A stretch of DNA of 64,000 nucleotides from Trileptium ribeirensis. Its lineage: Eukaryota; Nematoda; Enoplea; Enoplida; Thoracostomopsidae. The stretch is taken from assembly GCA_030248225.1 (NCBI GenBank), contig JASANE010003297.1, positions 56,355 through 120,354 of the forward strand. Direction: 5' to 3'. How positions within the stretch are numbered: the first letter of the stretch is position 1; each line of letters begins with the position of its first letter. Shown here in pieces: positions 13,201 through 28,200 of the stretch. The notes below the pieces were generated by a model that searched no databases, was not told where the DNA came from, and saw only the letters and a list, made by a program, of their open reading frames with translations. The translations under genes and the position numbers were made by a program.

Positions 13201-16200
13201 GTAGCATACCATACATGATCTGCTGGATTATAACTGCAAAACCACTTTCAATGCCCATTTGGGAGTCCAAATAAAAGATGTCTGCGAATGGGCTCGTACT
13301 GTTAATGCTGTCCGTGGCACCCTTAAACTAAAAAGCTTTATATACCCTTTTATTTCGATAGCTTTTAAAAATATGTATAGTCACGGTCAAAATAATTAAA
13401 CGCAAAGTTTTGGCGGATCGTTCGCGAAAAAATCGCGAACAGCAATTGAACAGCTCTTGCTTTTTCACGAACTGTTGCGAACAATTCGTTAATATTTCAC
13501 GAAAGATTGGCTTTTATTCCTGACCGTAACTGTATGATAGACTGAACTGAGGTAAAAAATTTTTTCAGATTTTGGCTCATTGACGCTCCAAATGTTAATC
13601 TTGGTGCACTGCCGTCGGTGGCTCAGACGCTATACAACGATCGTGTTGCTGCTGTTCCATATATGGCTAAGTTTGTGATTTTCGCTCGTCGCATTTCACC
13701 ATCCGACGCTGCAATTCGTGTATTTTGTATCACTGATGATCGCGAAGACAAAACACTTGAAAAGCAAACGCATTTTACCGAAGTTTCAAAAAGCCAAGAT
13801 GTTGAGGTAAACAGTTTTGATTTCGTTAACATTATTTGGGCACCAATCTAAAGTACCCACCAGAAATGGCCGCTGCCCTTTTGATACTCACCCGTTGCCG
13901 AAATATGTTCGGACAGTCCTCATTCAATGTTCGCTTGAAGATCGCTCGCCCGAAATTAGACATTAATTTGAACTGTAAAAGAGTGACATAATTAATAGTT
14001 GCTGGAGAAGGTTATTGAAACCTTTTATCGTAGCCGAGTATGTGTAATTATAGTTTATCTCTTTTCATTTTTAGCGAGTCGGTTAGTGTGGCTGTGCTGT
14101 TTAATAACGCCAAACTTAAGTTGATCAAATGCATTATTTACCGTGAATTCGCCAAATTACCTTTATTATAGCTTTTACCGGGATTCCGAAGTAACAATCT
14201 GACTTACTTGACAATAGGAGAAGGGGCGAGGTATATCGATATGCCCAGGTTCCTCAGTTCCTGCTGTCAAGTACCCCCATTTCATAACCCTTAGGTCTCC
14301 TCAGGTACTGTCTTGAGCGCGGCTAGAATTTTTTATATGATATTTTATATATGGTAATTTTACTTATTTTGGTTAAAAATCCCCAAATTTTTCACTCCGG
14401 GCTTAAGTACCAATAATATTTTCCATTCCTAAATAAGCACGATTTCAATCATGCGTGAGTAAACTTAAGTTGACCCCGCCAACCATCCTATTCTGTCATT
14501 ACCGATATCTAATCGCAAACCCTTGTTACGGAAAACAGGCCTAATTTCATTCGGTTTTTTTGCTAACCGAAAATTGGCATAATCAAATCAAGTGCCAGAA
14601 ATTAGACCTTGTGTTCGAACAGAATTTTGGCGATTTCAGCTTGTAGAAATTCTGTTCCCTAATGTATTATCATTTGAATTTGGATTATACAGTGTTCGCG
14701 AACAAATTCAGTGCAAAAGTGACGTCACAATCAAATCAACAAATTTTCGTTCTCAAATATTTGGTTAATTTTACTTCAATGTTCGCGAACACAGAATGGT
14801 TAGATTTGAATCACGAGCGCTGTGTTCGCGAACAGTTTTACGTGAATTTCAACTGACCGCGAACAAATTCAGTGCAAAAGTGACGTCACAATCAAATCAA
14901 CAAACTTTCGTTCTCAAATATTTGGTTAATTTTACTTCAATGTTCGCGAACACAGAATGGTTAGATTTGAATCACGAGCGCTGTGTTCGCGAACAGTTTT
15001 ACGTGAATTTCAACTGACCAAAAAGCGTTCCGTAACAAATTTTATCCAAAAATACAAAATAGGATGGTTGCCGGGGTCATTTTAAGTTTAGTCGCGCATC
15101 AGTCATTAAATTATACATATAAAATTGATGTTTTCTTACAGTTACTTGGCTTTCAGCTGGGGGAATCGCAGATGAACCGATGGAATTGCTACATTGCCGT
15201 CATTATTCCCAATTAGTGGACTCTTTACGCCACCTCCCTCCCAGGATATTTTTTTGGAGAAGCCAAAGTGATGAAGGGGACGACAACCAATGCTTGGACA
15301 AATACAACTACTAGTGGGGAGGTTTTCCCTCTAAACCGTGACCCTGAAATGTTTTGGTTGGCAACAGAAAATGCAGTTGTGGGTGTGATTACGAAGGTTT
15401 AATAATAACGCGTAATTTCGACATCAAAATACCAAAAAGGCAGCGCATTTTGTAGCAGTGACTGCTAAAAGTTTGATTTGGGGCTGTTTCCTCGAATCAA
15501 GAAAGCCGTTTTTGAAAGAACTTAAGAATTTGTTTACGTGCTACCTCTATTTGGATTTTTCCTTTTCTCCTTGGTGCCGTCATTGCGACTTCTACTTACC
15601 GCGCATTCGAACTGAAACACGTTAAAATGAATTATTTAGCTCGTTTTGTGCGGCAGTAAATGCTGTACGATCCATTTGAATATATTTTTATGGCCAGCAT
15701 GTTACGGGTCTCGTATATGTCAAAGGTCGCGAAGTATATTTTTCATGAAATTTTCTACGTACTGCAGTTCATACAGTACTCACCTGAAATAACCTCGTAA
15801 TTTTACAGTGCTTCAATTTTGAACGGAAGGAGCATGGTTAGTAGGTAGGTGCGTTAGTATTGTATAATTACAAACTGCAAATTTTGTATCATCTAACATT
15901 TTTTGTTTCAGGTACTCGCCGGCAAACCAACATACCTAGAATTTGAAGGCAATCTTAGGCCAGTTCGCAAAGATGGCCGCAGTGCCCCTTCACCGCTCCT
16001 ACTGAATTTCCAACCGTTTCAGGAAAATCGACTTGCGTTCATGGTTAAAGTAAGTGCTCATTTTAACGTTTATAAATTTTAAAAATAATTATGCTTTTTA
16101 GGCCGCAGTACCAGTTTTACTACATTGTTTTCGCTTCAAATGCTTTAATGCATTGTCTGACATAACAGCGTAAGAGCTACGTAAGGCAAAATATAAGTGA

Positions 16201-19200
16201 AATAGAAAACAATCAAAATTGCAATTGGTAGAAATTAAGTGTAATCACAACCTGTAGAAAAATGGATCTGTCGTTTAATCGAAAATAATTGAAATTTTAT
16301 CAATTTTAGATTAACTCCTAAAATTGAAATCTATCGAAATTTCGTTAACTAACTTGAAATCGTTTCAATTTCGTTTAATTGAAATCGATCGATTACTTGG
16401 CGTTTATTTCTGGTCGTGACTGTAGTTCGCCTGTTTTAGTATTTTACGGTTTAATATTTAGAAAGAAAACAGATATTTAATGTTTCGTAATAATGGATCA
16501 AAATGGTAGAATTTTGAAATTTGTGACATCTTGGGAATATATATATATGGGGGGGGGGGGTGCTGAAGAACTGGCAGAGATGCGACATTGTCCAAAACCA
16601 CAAACTTCCAACTAAGGTTCCAGACAGCCATGACTAAATTCCTAATTTGAAATAAAAAGTGCAGGTTTGCTGCATCTGAACAGTTTGTTTGGGTTTTGAA
16701 ATCTTCAGGACAATATGCCCTTCTACAGGGTATTATTTAAAAATCTACATATTCCCTGAATGTTCAGGATATATGGTTCAAATTTTTGTTCACCATAGTT
16801 CTGAAAGCAATATTTACCCAATCAACCAACTGAAGACAAACAAAGCAAATTTGTCTATCCTAAACCACTTGAATACGGGTGAAGAAGTACTAGTGCTCGC
16901 CATAAATGACCGTTGCACGCTCGATGTTCACTCGACGTTCGCTCTCTGCACGCTCGATGTTCACTCGACGTTCGCCCGCTGCACGCTCGATGTTCACTCG
17001 ACGTTCGCCCGCTGCACGCTCGATATTCACTCGACGTTAGCTGGCTGCTCGCTCGATGTTCACTCGCTGCTCGAAACGTGTTATAACAGTGCTCGCTCGA
17101 AACGCGACAGTCATTACGTGTGAGTACTGTATGAAATAATCCTCGTTTAATCTATACAAACAAACCATAGTATTCAACATAACGAAAAACCTATATACCG
17201 TACTTGATGCCACGGTAGCAATGCATTCTGGGAATCGAGTTCGTCGATGCTAAAGCGTCTCAGGGAGCGGTCCTACAAAAAAGTGTTGGTGAGCAAAGCT
17301 GTGGTTCACCATAATCTGTTTCCGATCAGCGGTCTCTGGAAGCCTGTGTCGTGATATAAACTGCGAACTTCTGTAACCCGTGTTTCCAAAATTGGCGAAG
17401 AACATGTAATTTTTGGCATGTTTGCCGGGAAGGTGGGGTCAGAGCTTTTACAGCTCAACTAAAGGGCACACCATCATTACTGATTCTATCAAACAAATAA
17501 GTTATTGATTTCCATTCCCGAAAGGAAGATGAGTTATGAGTTACACCGACAGACAAAGAAATTTTTCCAAATAGCGCCTTCAGTGGAAACTCAGGTCGCT
17601 TCGGTAGCTCCGTTTCACCAAGCTGAAGTATCTAAACTTAAATTCAGAAATCTAAAAAATCAACTGAAAATTCAAAATCTATGTGTATCAAAAGATCGTA
17701 AACCCGACACATGAACAGATTAAAAATCCTACAAAAAATTAAAATCACAGTGTAACAGATCCATGCTGGATCGTTACGAGATAGGTTAATTCTGGCCACA
17801 GTCTAATGGCTAACATTTACGAATTTGACTACGTATATCTTCTCCGAAATCGAGCCCGTGCGACGATGTCTGCAGGAACCCGAAGTCATCTGCTCGCCCT
17901 CGTATGTATATAAAAGCCCTCACTGTATATAATATATATACATATTATGTAGGTAATTGAAACAAATCAGAAAGTCACGATATATATTTACGTCGCATGA
18001 GTGACAGAATATCGTATGTAGCGTTTTTTGCACTATATGAGTTATGGCATAGAAATTAATGGTTTTAGGCCTCCGGTGTTAGTAACAAAGTATCGTATGT
18101 CGCTGCGTCGTGACTTTTTGAGCTGTTTCCTATTAACATTTTATCGTATGTTCAAAGATTTGTGTAGTTATAGTGGCAAAATAACGTATGTAGCATTTAT
18201 CCACATACGATATTTTGTCACTCCCACTAGTTCCAATTATCTGTGGTGAGGCAATATCAACATACGATAGCTTACTACTGAAAGGACTATAATGTAACCA
18301 GATAAATACTTATGTAGTATGACCTTACAGTCAAAAGAAGTTTTCTTACGCATTTCCATTGTAACATTATAATAGTAAAGCTCAAAAATGTTCTTTTGCC
18401 AGAGTTTATGTTTTTGTCGGTCGCATTCTAACAAGTTAGTACGAATCTAGCAACGATTAAGACTTCTTGTGCGAATTTTTTGGGCAAAGATTTGTTATGC
18501 ACAATCTGCGATACATACAGACGGTTTTCGCTAGCTGATAGATTAGCACAAAGTATATAATAGTTTAAATTAACTACTAGTACGCTCATCCAGCTGGTTG
18601 AAACACCTTACAGTATGGAGTAAGCTAGTAACATCCCGGTGGGGTACGCTAGTATTATGGCCATATTTATAATTTATTGAATGTGATCAAATGTTTAACC
18701 GAAGATGCAAGCGAAATGCTAGTACGCTCATCCGGCTGGTTGAAACACCTTATAGTGTGGAGTAAGCTAGTAACATCCCGGTGGGGTACGCTAGTATTAT
18801 GGCCATATTTATATATTTATTAAATGTGATCAAATGTTTATCCGAAGATGCACGCGAAATGCTAGTACGCTCATCCGGCTGGTTGAAACACCTTATAGTG
18901 TGGAGTAAGCTAGTAACATCCCGGTGGGGTACGCTAGTATTATGGCCATATTTATAATTTATTGAATGTGATCAAATGTTTAACCGAAGATGCACGCGAA
19001 ATGCTAGTACGCTCATCCGGCTGGTTGAAACACCTTATAGTGTGGAGTAAGCTAGTAACATCCCGGTGGGGTACGCTAGTATTATGGCCATATTTATATA
19101 TTTATTAAATGTGATCAAATGTTTATCCGAAGATGCACGCGAAATGCTAGTACGCTCATCCGGCTGGTTGAAACACCTTATAGTGTGGAGTAAGCTAGTA

Positions 19201-22200
19201 ACATCCCGGTGGGGTACGCTAGTATTATGGCTATATTTATGATACTTTATTGAATGTGATCAAATAATTTTGCACAGAGTGACTGCAGCCCTGAAACACC
19301 CAAGATTGCTCCAATGACCTGGATAGACTCTCGCTCACGCAAACGTCCTGAAAAATCTTGAAACTTAAGCATGACCCTTAAAAGTGATTAAAATGTTTAT
19401 TGTAAAAAATTGATAAATTTGACATTCTTAATGTGTCTCATGCTTTCACTTGCTCTCATTAAAAGTTTCATTGAATCTCGGTTCCACTCCAACTCACAGC
19501 CATGAATGAAGCCATGCTCTTCCGGTTTCACCTGGTAAGATATTAGAATGTCATATTTTTAACACAAGAGAAAAAGCGCTTTGGGTGACATGTAAGCAGA
19601 AAGTGACATGTAAGTAAAAGCGCTTCTCGCCGCACGTACTGGGAAAAGCTGTATGCTCATATACGTATACAATAGTACTGTTTGTTATGCATGTAGAGTT
19701 ATATTTCAGATTGTACGCCTTTATGGCTTTTCAGATAGATGATCTTGTTTGGGCTAGGATGAGCGTTAAGTCTCAATACTGGCCCGCAATAATAGTACGT
19801 AATGATAATCCGTGTAGCAGTGCTAGTTATAAAGTTTCGTTTTTCCCTCATCATGAAACTAGTATCATTAAATCCGATAATATTACAGCATTTGAGCAGC
19901 CAAATCTTGGTAAACTGTTGTTAGGTAAACGAGTTAGAGATGCAGCGGTATCGGTGTGCGAATTTATCTCTTACTATTCCGATAAATATAAATATTTGTT
20001 GGACTCTTTGCCTAAAATTAGGAATGCAATTACCGAAGCGAACGTGAAACACACAGGAACTATCAAGTACACAGATGCCGCTGGCAGCGCCTCATCTCAA
20101 ATATCTCCATGTAAAGCTGATACTGTATTTGCTGAATCAGAGAATAACAGTCAAACAAATAATGAAGAACATGAGAGCTTGGTTGATGTTCCGGTCACGC
20201 ATCTAAGTGAGCCTGAAATAATAATTCACACTGGAAATATCGTTGAGCATTCTTCCGTTACGTTTCCTGCGTGTCCCAGGAAGCCTTCTGGGCTTCCGCC
20301 ATGTAGTGCATGGAACAAAAGTAAACCGCCTTCAAAGCGTCATGTACGATCTCCGTCGTCGGGCGATAGTGATTTCCGACCAAGCAGCGACAGTAGTGAT
20401 TCTGATCTAAGTACCGGCAACGAAAGTGACAACGAAAACACGCGTTGTGGTAAAAATGATGAGTCTACACAAGTTTCGCGAAAGAAGAATCAGACTCGAA
20501 AGCGTTTACGAGACGAAAGCTCCTGGAAGCGTGCTGTTAAGCGCAAAGAGAGAATCGAATCTAAACGCCCGAAAGCTCCGTGTCCTGGAAATTGCAAGCT
20601 AGCATGTACAACCAATTATCCCAACGATGATCGCTTGTTGGTTTGTAAGCAGTATTGGGATTTGGACTATGATCGCCGCCGTGAATTTATACAACGTAAG
20701 GTCACCAACAAAAAATGCACTAAACGCCGTAAGTCTAATCAGAGAAAAGACGACGATGATTGTAGTGACGATGGCTGCAGTCGCCGCGACAAAACTTTCT
20801 GGTATTATTTGGATTGCTTCAACGGTGCAGATTGCGCGGGGAGCTGTCAGGGTCACCGCGTTTGTATGCGTTTCTTTACTACCACTCTCGCGATATCCCA
20901 AATGGTTGTTCGAAAAGCCATGGAAGGAGTATCGCCGAACCAAGTAAACGCCTTACCCGATAAACGCGGCGCTCATGCGCCTAAACATAAGCTGCCGGAC
21001 GATACAAAAAAGCGCATTAAAGCTCATATAGACTCATTTCAACGTGTACCGTCACACTATTGTCGTGTCTCGACCACAAAAGAATACCTTGAAGCTGATT
21101 TGTCTATTGCTCAAATGTACGATCTCTTCAAAACAGATCCAGCAAATGCAGATCTGTACAATCCGGCTGAAAAAAATTTGCTTTTGAAGAATGTACCTAT
21201 CGCAAGATTTTATGCACCGAATATAACATTGCATTCCATAAACCGAAGAAAGATCAATGTGCTGTTTGTAATATGGATCGTCAACTCCAAACTGCTAATG
21301 CCAGTACGGCATCATCTTATCATCAGTCGAAATTCTTACCACATAGAGCAAATGTGGAAGCGGCGAAGCGGGTTAAGGCAATTGGTAAAAAATTGTGCTA
21401 AAAGCAAATTTCTTTTCTCCAAGCCTCGTTTGACCTCGAGGCGGTCTTAGTGACTCCCTTTTCGAATGAAAGTTTATTTTACTATAAACGAAAATTAAAT
21501 GTCTATAATTTTACGGTGAAGGACCACAAGGCTAACGAGGGTCACTGTTATCTCTGGCCTGAGCATGAAGGCCGACGTGGGGCCTCAGAAATTGGTACGT
21601 GTCTGTTGTTATTTCTCCAGGGCCTACCGTCTAGTATTAAAAACGTTAGTTTGTTGTGCGATTCTTGCCCTGGGCAAAATAAAAATAAAATGATCGCGTC
21701 CGTGATTTTGTACGCGGTTCGAACAATAGACCATGTAGACTCAATAGAGATCATTTATTTGGTTCCGGGACATACGATGATGCCTGTTGACAATATTCAT
21801 TCTGCCGTGGAACGAGCTCGTAAACACAAAAAAATTTTTGCCTATACAGAATGGACGGAAATAGTTCGCAATGCAAATCGGAGAAAGAAACAGCTACAGG
21901 TACGTTTATTCCACTATGGTCATAAATTTAAATTTATGGTGATCAGGGAACTGTAAATCAATGTCAGGTTGCTTGTCTTACTGCGAGTATTTATATCATT
22001 ATGCTAACAGCATTTGCGTCTGTTTTTGCTATTGCAACTTTTTGCTTGCCTTTTGCTTTGCTTTTTGCCATTTTGCTTCTATCACTTCGATGTCTGTAAT
22101 GTCACTTACGATAATCGCTGTTCATAACGCAAAAATTTCACTGCTTATGAATACTGGTGATTAGTTATAATACTTTAGCTGGAAGATTGGTTTGGTGTCT

Positions 22201-25200
22201 GCGCTGTTCATTACGCAGAAATTTCACTGCTTATGAATACTGGTGATTAGTTATAATACTTTAGCTGGTATATTTTTTCGGTGATGGAAACAGTTTTTTA
22301 TCTTTCAATTATTAGTGGTTCACGTTTCATGAAGCATTATTACTCTGGGCTCAATTCTTAGACACTTGAACATAAATGACGCTGATTCAGGTACGTCAGA
22401 TGGAATTCTCTGATTTTTATGATCTTGCTGCGTTGGCAAGTGGTATGATTGGGACTGGATCCGGTATTCAGTTGACAAAAGTTAAAACCATCAAAGCCGA
22501 AAAACCGTCAGCTTGTTCACGTATTTTGATTGGCTACGAATACGACCCAAATTCCGTGACTTCAGTCGAACTTCGCCCTGTTCGAGGGAGCTCCGCTACC
22601 TTGCGGTCCCTGTATAATCGGCAGCAACCAATATCTCGAAGAAAAAAGGACGATTTAATGGAACTTCTTAGAACTGGCGCGATTCCGCCTCGTTATCGAG
22701 GATTCTACGAGGATCTTCACAGCGAAGCAGATTTGGACGACGATCGGCCGGCGTGTGGCAATCATCCAGTGGATTGACTAGTCTTGGAAATTGCGAGGCG
22801 GTGTTCCATATATCTTATACAGGTACATAAGATTTTAAGTCGCTAAAGATTATAACCAATAAAAATTTATAGTTTAGTGACAAAATATCGTATCTGTTTA
22901 CTAAAAAAAAAAGAAATTGAAGTCATATTTCTGTATGCTGGTCCTAACAGCACGTCTATACGTCATATATTTTGCTGGAGCATTCTTTTATCAATAGAGC
23001 TATTAAGTGTCTGGTAAGTTTTTCTTGATTATCTCGAAAGCGTAATTTCTTACATACGATGTTCTGTCATTATGCCATCGTTTATATATATGTAATCGGA
23101 GCAAGTCAGGAATCTTTAGGCCCGAGACTCTCGCTATGTAACTGTGTGTATTTCCAGTATTTCGATCTGTACCACCAACATTTTCGTGATCAAAATGGGT
23201 ATAGCTTTTATCATTTCAGGAATGGATATTAGTTGAAGTATCGTTACTGTTACTCGTTACATTATCGTTTGTTTGCCATAAAGGCACCATTGACATGATT
23301 TGTTCATTGTTACTGTTGATGTTTTGTCGTATTATACCATTTTTGTTGGCCATAGAGTCACCCATTGCGTATTTGATTTGTACCGTATAATCATGATCAT
23401 ATCGAATGTTATATATATATTATATAATATATGTGTATGTGCCGTTGATATCATTGTTTTTACTCACACATATATGTAGGGATATTCAAATCGATAATCT
23501 GATTACCCTCTTTTGGTCGATTTGTGCCTTTGATCGTATGCGTATGATTTTAACCGTTTATGTATAACTGTTGTACCACCGTCGCATCGATTTCCTTGTT
23601 GACTATGGCCATAAAGGCACGTATTTATATGTAATTCTCTTGTTTATTTCCATTGATATTTTCATGATCGTTAGTGTACTTTGTTGTACCCTCGGTTTTA
23701 TAGTTTAATAGGTGTGAGCAGTCATAAGTGACTCGTTTAGATTAGGCTGATTTTTAGCGAAAAGTTAGTGATTTTAGCACGTAAACAAGTATTTTAAATA
23801 GGTAGGAAATTCGGATGTGGTGAGCCCTTGCCACACCCGACCTGCGAATGAATATCACGGTACGACTCCCCGAACACCCCGATTTACATAGGAATAGCCC
23901 CACCCCTAGGGGTAGGACAGCGAAACCTGCCTTGATTTTAGTAGAAAAGAATGGCCGTGATGGACACTTGTCACGACCGTCCTCACGAAGGAGGACCACA
24001 AAAAGATTGGCTGTTCACCCTATAGCGATTTCCTAAAATTATTAATAAGAAAACTAAAATATTAGTTTACCAGTGTTCAAAAGTCAGAAGTACAATGATA
24101 AACTGCAGCGACTAGAATTTTATCAGCTGCCAGCTTTCATTTTCGCTGGCTAATTTAGCTGATAAAACTAAAAGAAAGAAACTTTGAAAATTCGGAATTA
24201 AAAGTAGCGGCTCCGGCACATAACTCCGGAACCGTTAAGAAATCGCAGATTAAGTACTGAAAATTTTAATAGGGAATTTTACGGTCTTCATAATGAAACC
24301 GGTCCCGTGGATATCCGATCTGGATCCACGGACTTATTAGCAAATAACCGTACACGCATAATAAATAAATCACATAAAATCAAATAACTTAATGAATCAT
24401 TGACACAAGAGTATATATAGGACATTGTTAGATTCTATCAAACTGAGACTTTTATTTGAGCCTGAGCGAACCCGCTGTGCACCCTATTGGGTACCCCTTC
24501 CCGTGAAAAACGCAGAAATTACGCCACGATAGGCTTGTAACCCCTCGTTAAATCCGACACGAATATATACCCCTAGCCCCACGAAACGGTAACTCGAACC
24601 CACGGAATCCGCGTAAAACACTTTGAATAACTCTTTATACTCTTTATAAATTTGTCGATGGGCTCGCCCGAGAGCCCACCTTTCCCTTTTGTTGTCCAAA
24701 GATTTTGCACTTTGGCTACTACCGAGGGAACGGAACCCTCTTTTTACTTTCTTTGCCTTTCTGTGTTTACATACGCCGCGTCTTTATTCTAACCCCGATC
24801 CCAAATATATAAAGTATATATACTAATATATAAGTTATATGAAATAAACACTAACATTTTATATAAAATAAAAAGTTTTATATGAAGTTCTAAAATTTTG
24901 TTAGCTGGATGCGGACGTCCAGCGCATGTATCTGATGTTCTCTTTGTATTTATTAAGCAAATATCTCTGAAATTACAATTTTATATGAGTTTTATTTGGA
25001 GCTTCTATACAGTTTGGAGTTTAATATTAAGAAGTTTCTTATCAGTGAAGCTTGAAATAAAGTTGATATTAGGCTCTAGCTTAATATTAAAATCGATATA
25101 CGCGCTTGAGCAAATAGTCGTTTGATATAAACTTGGTAGGAATTTTATATGAAATGTAGAGTTTTATACTGCTGCACCACCGAATTTTGAGCTTTTATGT

Positions 25201-28200
25201 CCCTTCAAGTTAATATGAAATTTATATTAAAGACGTAGCTTAATACTAAGTTAATTTAAAAGTTTATATAAATGTAAGTTGGAAAATTTGAATTGTAAAG
25301 TAGTATAAAAGCCTTATTAAGTATAGAGGCTTCGTTTACTTGTAAAATAACGGTCCTTGAGGACCGAGAATAAAGCAAAGGACGTGCTATGGATTCCACG
25401 GATAATCCTCGTTGATCTATGTGTAGTTTAAACAACGAACTTTCTAGAAAGTTATTATAAATTTATAAAAGTTTACTATAAATTTGACATTAAAAGGCAA
25501 TGAATCACTTAAATTGCCCATTAAAATGGTCCATAATTCGTCGAAATTTGGGCTGATAACAAAGTTTGCATTAAGGCTTAAATTTTGGGGTTAAATTTTT
25601 CGAAAAGTGCTGACCAAGGACTTCTGGCAAAAGTTTATAAAATTTTAACGACCCAATAAATCAAATTTAATGGCGAAAATTAAAGTATTTAATCGGCATC
25701 ACACTAGCGCTCCAGCGTTCAGTCTGACTTCGGCAGCTCAGAGTACGGTCGGTCTGTAGACCGGCTCTGCAGCTCGTCAAGTGCTTATGGGTTTTACTTC
25801 TACTTATTTCTCGGGCTTTCTTACTCTTTTGCTTGGTTTTGCGAGTGGATGGACGAGCGATGGACGTCGACCGATCGGATTCGAATCTGTAAGTGTGGAC
25901 AGGGAGGCTTAGTGTAATTGTAGAGTAGTACTTATGTTAGATAGTATAAGCCCGGAGAATGGATGAGATAGATGAGCGAGTAGTTTTACACTGGTTAGTC
26001 TTATGATTAAGCCTCCACGGACTCCCTGTCCGTACTTTTGGTTTACATGCTAGTTTAGCCCGTCCCGCAAACCAGAGTAGTTGATAGACGTTTATTGGAT
26101 AATTAATTTAGCCGTCGTAGTCATGCTGAACCTCCCTTGGTCGATGAGATTAGGCACAAATAAACGCGACACCCGCGTATGGAATTGTTTTACATGATTT
26201 ATTGAGTAGAGTTATTAGGCCGCCCGTGACATTTAAGCAGACCGAGGTTAAATAAAACTTTCCTCAACGCATATTTGGAATAAAACTCCGAACCATCCTT
26301 GGCCTTGTTTTATTGTCGAGTTCTGATAGGTGATTTTATTCGTAATTTTTCGTAAGCAATAAATTGAATGAGCGCCGAGCCGCTCGTATGCACGCATTGT
26401 TGGAGACCGAGAGCCAAATTACTCGTCCCATAACAGGATTTCTTCTAGGCGTGTTATCGAGATTTTATTCGGATGTTAGTACGAATCTACATTTCTAAAT
26501 TGAGCCTAGAATTTAAATTAACCAACAACCGAATGTGCTAATCTAATGCCTCAAGAGTGAAATAGCTCGCTCTGAGTGAATATTTATTTTTCAAGAACTA
26601 CTCCAGGAATTTGGCTGAAATTTTACCCGCACCTCCGCAAATTTTACCCCAGCTGTCGATTTAATTCATAAAAGATTTGTTTATGACGTCGGAATCACAA
26701 ACCCGACGACCCTGAAGGGGCTTGCCCCACCGAAAACGTAGATTTGAAATATTTTGAGATTCTCTCCTGGCATTTTGTTGAAGCTCTCGCCGTTTCTTCG
26801 TAGGAATACCCGCCACCGAATACAACTTTAAAACTCAAAAATATTGAGTCGGAATCACAAACCCGACGGCCCGATAGGGGCCCGACCCTACCTAAAATTC
26901 AAACACTTATAATTCAGAATTCCTTCCAGAAATTTTGATGATTTTTGCTCTACAGAGGCCCGTTAGGCCTTCCATTTGCGCTATTAAGCCCGGAAGAGCC
27001 GTGACCCGTTCAAAAATTATAATAAATATAAACCCGAGCTGCTCAAAAGCCGCTCAGGTTTTACACAGAGTTCACAGATTTCCTTCCAGTATAAGCATAT
27101 TCATAGTTCGGTTTAGCTTTTACACAAATTTTCCAAGTTTTCTGTTATATATTTGTCTCTCTGTTTCTGTTGTATGGGCATCAATGCAGCACGAAAGCCG
27201 TCGGAGTCTCGAAACAAAGATATACGGCCGCTGCAATGAAAATAATAAATTTACCAGAGTTGGTAAATTTAATGGCAGTGGCAAAATTTTATTGTAAAAT
27301 TTGTCGAACTCGGTAGACGCGATATCGGGTCTACCGGGTCCCGGCCCGACGGACCATTTTTTGTGAGGATCGTTGTGAGGACCCGGTTCTAATAAATCGT
27401 TAAATTAGGTCAAACCCAGCCCCTGTGCAAAGTTTCACAGAGAAAGGCTGGCAAGTTATTCAGAAATTCAAAGTCATAGATTAACCCCAGCCCCGTGAAG
27501 AATTAGACTAAGCATCCCGGCCGAGACCTAGGATCCGAGCGAACGCAGAACGCCAATTGGGATAAAACTTAGTAGGTAAACTGGCTACGGTTGTGCCGAC
27601 AACCGGATCTACCGTTTAACGGACCTGTTTCATTAAGTAAAAATCAGTAGAAATGCCAACAAAATTTTAGCAAGCAAAGAGCCCTTTTCGAGAGCCGTTT
27701 TGAGGTCGACATAGCAAAATTTTATACAGTTTTGGGATAGTTCCGATGACCTAGGCATCGCTACTTATAAGTTTATGCCCAAATAACTTATTATTAAACT
27801 GAATACAAATTTAACCCCTGCCCCCTGTGTCCCAAAGTTCACATAAAATTTGCACGATTGTAACGTATAGCCACACAATTCATATAAATTAATCGGCCAC
27901 ACATGATTTGCTTCATGTATCATAAATTGGGACCCGCCTGAGCTCGTCCCTCGTCCCATACTCGTACTGTCGCGTCCTGGCGACGAAGAGCGATTTACAG
28001 AGCTAGCATAAGGACTTCTTTTGTAGGATACCGAGTAAAACGTACAAACGGTTAAGAAATCAGTTACGTTTGCTATACTCTGCTAATTCTTTTGTCAAGA
28101 TGGAATGACCTAACAGTTATACCTTCGACCCGCACTAAATTAGTAAAATCGCTTACGAATACCGAGCTTGGTTTGTACGACAATTTTAAGTAAGGAAAAT

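Larger units (their letters stand above)
17980..23091 (+). mobile_element. DNA transposon encoding a PWWP-domain transposase
   Basis: About 5.1 kb in ankyrin intron 5. The ends align as inverted repeats over about 40 bp with mismatches: ATATATATTTACG...TGACAGAATATCGTATG at the left and the complement of tacatacgatgttctgtca...tatatatat at the right. Further copies of the ATCGTATGT motif lie inside. Between them are a satellite-like array and a broken two-exon transposase gene on the + strand. I could not identify a target duplication, so the exact tips are uncertain. Confidence 0.65.

Noticed and set aside
16689..17123. 144-codon frame with an 11-residue peptide repeat ([11 protein letters not shown])
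   Set aside because: The repeat is a 33-bp tandem array inside a MITE; the frame stays open only because 33 is divisible by 3.
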